DNA of 64,000 nucleotides from the NCBI RefSeq assembly GCF_022539505.1, contig NC_061512.1, forward strand, positions 155,665,962 through 155,729,961. The letters run 5' to 3'. Under the pieces are notes generated by a model. The model was given only the letters and a program-made list of their open reading frames with translations, was not told where the DNA came from and searched no databases. The stretch's first letter is position 1; every line of letters begins with the position of its first letter. The DNA comes from Lolium rigidum. Lineage: Eukaryota; Streptophyta; Magnoliopsida; Poales; Poaceae. The position numbers and the translations under genes are program-made. Below are positions 11,601 through 20,600 of this stretch, one piece after another.

Positions 11601-14600
11601 GATCTCAATATCGACTCTAGCCTTGACATTATCCTTTGACTTCCGGGAATGTTCAGGCATGTGTGAAAGAACGGACTCCGCGACATTCTTTACGGTGTGC
11701 ATCACATCGATGTTATGCGGAAGTTCGAGGTCCTTGTAATACTCGAGCTTCGTTAAAGCCGCCTCGTGAGTCCGGTTGTGCGTTACACCATATCCCTCAA
11801 ATTGATGGCCGGTTAGGCGTCGCTGCGGCACGAGAGCACGTAGCTCGGCTTCAACAAGTGTACCATCAAACTTCGGCACATCTTTTTTTCATGCACAACT
11901 TTGCCCTTCTTGAAGTTCTTTTTGTCTTCTCTAAACGGATGCCTCCTTTTGAGGAGCTGTCGATTCGTGTCAAACGCAACATACTTGCGACCCTTCTATA
12001 GCCAAAGGAACTCAAGCCGATGCTGCACACTCGGGCATGGCCACTTACCAGCTGTACACCATCCACATGTTAGGGCGTACCCGGGCATGTCATGCATGGT
12101 ATGCTGCAACCAAACTCTCATGCGAAGTTTGTCTTCGATGCTCGGTCGTACGTCAATGTCCCGTGGTGCCAAGAGTGGTTCAAATCTTCCACAATCGGCT
12201 GCATGTAGACACTCAAATTCTTCCCCGGGTAATGAGGGCACTGGAATGATCGGCCGACGAAACATGGTCTTCCTCGTCATTAGGACTCCGGGAGGGAGAT
12301 TGAGCGGAATAACAAACACGGGCCAGCAAGCGTAATTGGCGGTGGACATACCATATGGATTGAAGCCATCCTGTTGCTATCGCAATTCGACATTCCGAGC
12401 CTCGGCTGCCTTAAGGCGGTGTTTTGTATCGAAGTTCTTCCATGCCGTACCATCGGATGGATGTCCCATCTTCAACTTGTTGTTTTCGTCCACGAATCTC
12501 TTCCCATACTTGTGCCACGTCATCCGTTTGGCTGTCTCCTCGTGCATGTAAAGCCGCTGGATTCTTTTTATGAATGGGAGATATCGAAGAATCGACTTTG
12601 CGGTGCTTGACTGCCTCACCGACCATCCTTTCCCGTTACCTCTTCATACCTAGACCGCTTACGGATGGGACAATACTTGTCCTCCGCATCTTGTCTCCAA
12701 AATAGAACGCAGCCTTTCGGACAACGGTCTATCCTTTGATAATCCATGTTGAGGTCCTTCATAATTCTCCTCGTCGCGTGCGAGCTTTGAGGCGGACAAT
12801 GATCTTTGGGCAACATGTTACCGGTTGTTTTCGAGACTTGCTTCAAAGCCCTCACGGGTGGTGTTGTACCGGGTCTTGTCGGCTAGACATTGGGAGATGG
12901 CATCGAGGCGAGAAATCGCGGCGCCCTCGTACGGAGGCCTCTTAGCCGCGGCAATCATATCATAGAAGGCCTTCGCGGTTGGCTCGCGGTTCCTCCGGTT
13001 ACGGCGGCGCCTCCGGTTCTGGCGGCGCCTCCGGTTCTGGCGGCGAATCCGGGACATCGGCATGGACGAGATCATCTAGAAAGTCTCTAACTCCATCGTA
13101 CGCATTGCCATTGAGCCGTTGCCGCATCACCTCACCTCTGTCACGTTCGCGCTCATCAAAGTCGATTTCCGTGACGTACCCATGCATATACCCATATTGC
13201 GGAAGGTGTCTATACATTTCATCCTTCCCACGACGTTGACGCTTCACGCGGCGAACACGGGGGCAAAGTGCCCGAACCAGCCCCTTTGTACCACGCGCTA
13301 ACTCATTCACTAGAAAATGGGTCTTCCTTGTCCACTCATCTGTTTTCTCGGTCGCACTAACACGCTCATTGTACATCCATCCATTATCAGCCATCCTCGC
13401 TTTATTGGGAGCCAAACCACGGACATAGCATTTATATCAAATAGGAAATTAAATGCATCATATTTTTATTTATTTTACCGGGCGAAACGCATGCATCAAC
13501 CTACATCTCTACTAGGTGGGCTCCTAGCAGCCGCCGGATCCGTAGTTGGCTACGTTCTCCATGCTCTACCCCGGTCCAAGTCAGAATTTCGGCAGCACCT
13601 CCCCGCTGCTCTCCCGATACACGTCTCGGCAAAAAGCCGAGAGGATGTGCATCCGGAGAACAACGGGGAGGCGCCGCCGAAATCCTGACTCGGACCGGAG
13701 TAGAACATGGAAAACGTAGACAACTACGCATCCGCCGACTGTCCCGTAAATGCCGCAAGCGTTACGGTTCAAAATATGCGGACCACTAATGCATATTTAT
13801 CCGCGTAACGCTCGCGGACGGGAAGTGACACCTAGGTTACGCAACTTGACTTGGAAATTGAATCTAGTGACATAAGAAAATGCGGAGAAGGGGGCGATGT
13901 TTTAGCTCACCCTCGGCTGTAGAGGAAGTCGTTCAACAACGGAGTGTCGATGTCGGCGACCGTCAAGAAGTGCGTCAAGATCTGGGATCGTCACGTCGGG
14001 GTGCTCATGACGAGGCGGTCACCACATGGCCTATTTTTGTTTCAATCAAAACAAAATTACATTGTTAGAACAAATTCACATTTGAACAAATTCACATTTG
14101 AATTTCTATTTCCATTATTAAACAAATTCATTTCTATTTCTACTACACATTTCGATTTCATTTCTATTTTTTTCTTCCAAATTTCCACTATTCTATTTCT
14201 ATTACTATTTCAAATCAATTTTATTTTATTTCTTTCAACTATTTTCACTATTCTATTTCTATTAGCAGTATTGTATTTCTATTACAACAATTAAAGCAAA
14301 TAGAAAAATAAAAGACAGGGAGCTAACCCTAGCTTACCTATGCGGGGAAGAGGGGCCGAGCGGGGGAGAGGAGGAGGGCGGCACGGCGGGGGAGAGGAGG
14401 AGGGCGGCACGGCGGGGGAGAGGAGGGCGGCCGGCTAGAGGGCGGTGAGGGGAGGAGGAGGGGCGGCACGGCGGGGAGAGGAGGGTGGTGGCGGGGGCGG
14501 AGCTGCGGCGGGCGGCGGGGAGGGGCGTGCGGCGGGCGGTGAGGGGAGGAGGAGGGGCGGCACGGCGGGGAGAGGAGGGTGGTGGCGGGGGCGGAGCCTG

Positions 14601-17600
14601 CGGCGGGCGGCGGGGAGGGCGTGCGGCGGGCGGTGAGGGGAGGAGGAGGGCGGTGAGGGAGGAGGGCGGCGGGGGCGGTGAGGGGAGGAGGGTGGCGGCG
14701 GGGAGGGGCTGCGGCGGCGGGGAGGGGCCTGCGGCGGCGGGGAGGGCGGCACGGGCGGGTTTGGGGGAGGGCAGTGAGGTTTGGGGGCGGCTCGAACGGG
14801 TCCGGCTCGACCCGTTCAAGTCCTAACCCTAGGGGCTATGCCGACGGCCAGGGGTATGCCGAGGGTAGCCGTCGGCATAGCCTTTTTTTTTTATTTCCTA
14901 TTTTTTCTTTTTCTTTTACAAATGCTTTTTCACAAATCCAATTTCGGCGAAGTTTATATCCAAATTGTTCCGAAAAACATGATCTACCCAAATATAAACT
15001 TTGTTTCAACTTTTGAACAAATAAATTTGACAATAATTCAATTTGGGAATTCAACATGCAAACTTGTTTAATTCATAACTCTTTATCTACAATTCCAAAT
15101 TTAGCAAATTTTATATCTATTTGCATCAGAAAAGTGAGAGGAATTCAAATATCACATTGTCATGCATCTTTGGCATCATCTATGAGTTGTCCAAATTAAA
15201 ACTTGCAAATTGAATTAAAACTATATGTGAGGGTGTTATCATTTCATGTGAATTGTGAGCACCCCACTTAATTTTGCTTGCACCTACCATCTTGCCATGT
15301 CATCATGCATGATATTGCGTATTGCATTTACCTGTATTAATTTGTGCTATTACTCTCCTTGTATGTGCTATTTGGTTCTTCTGAGTAGACACCGACGCGA
15401 AGCAGTTCCATAATGCATACTAGTAAATAAAACAAGGATCATCCCATATGATATCAAGTTTCTCTCCGGTTCAACTCCGAGGGAGTTCCCCCTATACATG
15501 CATAATCCGCCTAAGTGTAGGAACCCCCTGTCAGAAGCCGGACACACACAGGGGAGTAGCCTTGGATATAAAACCATCTCAAATCACTTTTGTGCATTCC
15601 ATGTGGACACACACAAGTTTTGGGGCCATTCCCTTGATCCGATGCTCGATTTCCAATGAAACCCTAGTTACTGTTGACCGCGCGGTCTACCCCTTTGATC
15701 GCATCCCATCGGGGTCCCCGGTGGGCATATGCCTCCATTTGAGCTTGGTTAGGTCATAGGTACATGTGGAAACAAGGATCATCACATATGATCCCAAGTT
15801 TCTCTCCGGTTCAACTCCGAGGGAGTTCCCCCTATACATGCGGAATGCTGCCTAAGTGTAGTAACCCCCTGTCCAGAAGCCGGACACACACGGGGGTAGC
15901 CTTGGATATAGAACCATCTCAAATCACTTTTGTGCATTCCATGTGGACACACACAAGTTTTGGGGCCATTCCCTAGATCCGATGCTCGATTTCAGACGAA
16001 ACCCTAGTTACGTTGACCGCGCGGTCTACCCCTTTGACTCGCATCCCATCGGGGTCCCCGGTGGGCATATGCCTCCATTTGAGCTTGGTTAGGTCATAGG
16101 TACACGTGGAAACAAGGATCATCCCATATGATATCAAGTTTCTCTCCGGTTCAACTCAGGGAGTTCCCCCTATACATGCATAATCTGCCTAAGTGTAGGA
16201 ACCCCCTGTCAGAAGCCGGACACACACAGGGAGTAGCCTTGGATATAAAACCATCTCAAATCAATTTTGTGCATGCCATGTGGACACACACAAGTTTTGG
16301 GGCCATTCCCTAGATCCGACGCTCGATTTACGACGAAACCCTAGTTACGGTGACCGCGCGGTCTACCCCTTTGGCTCGCATCCCATCGGGGGTCCCCGGT
16401 GGGCATATGCCTCAATTTGAGCTTGGTTAGGTCATAGGTACATGTGGAAACAAAAATCATCCCATATGATATCAAGTTTCTCTCCGGTTCACGTACGAGG
16501 GAGTTCCCCCTATACATGCGAGAATGCGCCCAAGTGTAGGAACCCCCTGTCCGAGAAGCCGGACACACCTGGGGGTAGCCTTGGATATAAAACCATCTCA
16601 AATCACTTTTGTGCATTCCATGTGGACACACACAAGTTTTGGGGCCATTCCCTAGATCCGATGCTCGATTTCAGACGAAACCCTAGTTACGTTGACCGCG
16701 CGGTCTACCCCTTTGATTGCATCCCATCGGGGGTCCCCGGTGGGCATATGCCTCCATTTGAGCTTGGTTAGGTCATAGGTACATGTGGAAACAAGGATCA
16801 TCCCATATGATATCAAGTTTCTCTCCGGTTCAACTCCGAGGAGTTCCCTATACATGCGAGAATGCTGCCTAAGTGTAGTAACCCCTCGTCCAGAAGCCGG
16901 ACACACCGGGGGTAGCCTTGGATATAGAACCATCTCAAATCACTTTTGTGCATTCCATGTGGACACACACAAGTTTTGGGGCCATTCCATAGATCCGATG
17001 CTCGATTTCAGATGAAACCCTAGTTACAGTTGACCGCGCGGTCTACCCCTTTGATTGCATCCCATCGGGGTCCCCGGTGGGCATATGCCTCCATTTGAGC
17101 TTGGTTAGGTCATAGGTACATGTGGAAACAAGGATCATCACATATGATCGCAAGTTTCTCTCCGGTTCAACTCAGGGAGTTCCCCTATACATGCATAATC
17201 TGCCTAAGTGTAGTAACCCCCTGTCCAGAAGCCGGACACACTGAGGGGTAGCCTTGGATATAGAACCATATCAAATCACTTTTGTGCATTCCATGTGGAC
17301 ACACACAAGTTTTGGGGCCATTCCCTAGATCCGATGCTCGATTTCCGACGAAACCCTAGTTCTGTTGACCGCGCGGTCTACCCCTTTGACTGCATCCCAT
17401 CGGGGGTCCCCCGGTGGGCATATGCCTCAATTTGAGCTTGGTTAGGTCATAGGTACATGTGGAAACAAGGATCATCACATATGATCTCAAGTTTCTCTCC
17501 GGTTCAACTCCGAGGGAGTTCCCCCCATACATGCGGAATGCGCCTAAGTGTAGTAACCCCCTGTCCAGAAGCCGGGACACACCGGGGGTAGCCTTGGATA

Positions 17601-20600
17601 TAAAACCATCTCAAATCACTTTTGTGCATTCAATGTGGACACACACAAGTTTTGGGGCCATTCCCTAGATCCGAGCGCTCGATTTACGACGAAACCCTAG
17701 TTACGTTGACCGCGCGGTCTACCCCTTTGATCGCATCCCATCGGGGGTCCCCCGGTGGGCATATGCCTCCATTTGAGCTTGGTTAGGTCATAGGTACATG
17801 TGGAAACAAAAATCATCCCATATGATATCAAGTTTCTCTCCGGTTCACGTACGAGGAGTTCCCCTATACATGCGAGAATCGCCCAAGTGTAGGAACCCCC
17901 TGTCAGAAGCCGGACACACTGAGGGGTAGCCTTGGATATAAAACCATCTCAAATCACTTTTGTGCATTCCATGTGGACACACACAAGTTTTGGGGCCATT
18001 CCCTAGATCCGATGCTCGATTTCGACGAAACCCTAGTTACGTTGACCGCGCGGTCTACCCCTTTGATTGCATCCCATCGGGGGTCCCCGGTGGGCATATG
18101 CCTCCATTTGAGCTTGGTTAGGTCATAGGTACATGTGGAAACAAGGATCATCACATATGATCTCAAGTTTCTCTCCGGTTCAACTCCGAGGAGTTCCCCC
18201 TATACATGCATAATCCGCCTAAGTGTAGTAACCCCCTGTCCAGAAGCCGGACACACACGGGGGTAGCCTTGGATATAGAACCATCTCAAATCACTTTTGT
18301 GCATTCCATGTGGACACACACAAGTTTTGGGGCCATTCCCTAGATCCGATGCTCGATTTCAGATGAAACCCTAGTTACGTTGACCGCGCGGTCTACCCCT
18401 TTGATCTGCATCCCATCGGGGTCCCCGGTGGGCATATGCCTCCATTTGAGCTTGGTTAGGTCATAGGTACATGTGGAAACAAGGATCATCACATATGATC
18501 TCAAGTTTCTCTCCGGTTCAACTCCGAGGGAGTTCCCCCCTATACATGCATAATCTGCCTAAGTGTAGTAACCCCCTGTCCAGAAGCGGGACACACACGG
18601 GGGTAGCCTTGGATATAGAACCATCTCAAATCACTTTTGTGAATTCCATGTGGACACACACAAGTTTTGGGGCCATTCCCTACATCCGATGCTCGATTTC
18701 AGACGAAACCCTAGTTACGTTGACCGCGCGGTCTACCCCTTTGATTGCATCCCATCGGGGTCCCCGGTGGGCATATGCCTCAATTTGAGCTTGGTTAGGT
18801 CATAGGTACATGTGCAAACAAGGATCATCCCATATGATATCAAGTTTCTCTCCGGTTCAACTCGAGGAGTTCCACCTATACATGCATAATACGCCTAAGT
18901 GTAGGAACCCCCTGTCCAGAAGCCGGACACACACGGGGGGTATCCTTGGATATAAAACCATCTCAAATCAATTTTGTGCATGCCATGTGGACACACACAA
19001 GTTTTGGGGCCATTCCCTAGATCCAACGCTCGATTTACGACGAAACCCTAGTTACGGTGACCGCGCGGTCTACCCCTTTGACTGCATCCCATCGGGGTCC
19101 CCGGTGGGCATATGCCTCCATTTGAGCTTGGTTAGGTCATAGGTACATGTGGAAACAAAAATCATCCCATATGATATCAAGTTTCTCTCCGGTTCACGTA
19201 CGAGGGAGTTCCCCCTATACATGCGGAATACTGCCCAAGTGTAGGAACCCCCTGTCCAGAAGCCGGACACACTGAGGGGTAGCCTTGGATATAAAACCAT
19301 CTCAAATCACTTTTGTGCATTCCATGTGGACACACACAAGTTTTGGGGCCATTCCCTAGATCCGATGCTCGATTTCCGACGAAACCCTAGTTATGTTGAC
19401 CGCGCGGTCTACCCCTTTGACTGCATCCCATCGGGGGTCCCCGGTGGGCATATGCCTCCATTTGAGCTTGGTTAGGTCATAGGTACATGTGGAAACAAGG
19501 ATCATCCCATATGATATCAAGTTTCTCTCCGGTTCAACTCACGAGGAGTTCCCTCATACATGCGGGAATGCGCCTAAGTGTAGTAACCCCCTGTCCGAGA
19601 AGCCGGACACACCGGGGGGTAGCCTTGGATATAGAACCATCTCAAATCACTTTTGTGCATTCCATGTGGACACACACAAGTTTTGGGGCCATTCCATAGA
19701 TCCAGATGCTCGATTTCAGATGAAACCCTAGTTACGTTGACCGCGCGGTCTACCCCTTTGATTGCATCCCATCGGGGTCCCCGGTGGGCATATGCCTCCA
19801 TTTGAGCTTGGTTAGGTCATAGGTACATGTGGAAACAAGGATCATCACATATGATCTCAAGTTTCTCTCCGGTTCAACTCCGAGGAGTTCCCCCTATACA
19901 TGCATAATCTGCCTAAGTGTAGTAACCCCCGTCCGAGAAGCCGGACACACACAGGGGGTAGCCTTGGATATAGAACCATCTCAAATCACTTTTGTGCATT
20001 CCATGTGGACACACACAAGTTTTGGGGCCATTCCCTACATCCGATGCTCGATTTCAGACGAAACCCTAGTTACGTTGACCGCGCGGTCTACCCCTTTGAC
20101 CGCATCCCATCGGGGTCCCCGGTGGGCATATGCCTCAATTTGAGCTTGGTTAGGTCATAGGTACATGTGGAAACAAGGATCATCACATATGATCTCAAGT
20201 TTCTCTCCGGTTCAACTCGAGGAGTTCCCCCTATACATGCGAGAATCGCCCAAGTGTAGGAACCCCCGTCCGAGAAGCCGGACACACACGGGGGGTAGCC
20301 TTGGATATAGAACCATCTCAAATCACTTTTGTGCATTCCATGTGGACACACACAAGTTTTCCGGCGATTCCCACGCTCCGGTGGTCTGTAACTTGGAAAA
20401 CCCTAGGGCGGGGACCCCACACATCTACCCCTATAGCTTTCTCCGTGCGAGGGTTTACCAGTGGACTTTTTTATTTAGTTTTCTTTGTTTAGGACATATG
20501 TACATGGAAACGATAGGTTGGGCATACTTTACCATAAAATAGGCTCCGTTCGAGCCATGACGGGGGTTTCCACATACAGATCCTGGATTTTACCAACTGG

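Noticed and set aside
14334..14826. Proline/serine- or glycine/arginine-rich open frames of 100-160 codons on both strands
   Set aside because: They arise from the 94-bp G-rich minisatellite, which has few stop codons in any frame.
15428..20350. Regularly spaced repeats, considered as a CRISPR-like array
   Set aside because: The whole 338-bp unit is repeated with no unique spacers; this is a tandem satellite in a plant transposon.
15428..20542. Many open frames of 60-125 codons on both strands repeating every 338 bp
   Set aside because: They follow the satellite monomer, drift in and out of frame with indels and match no protein.
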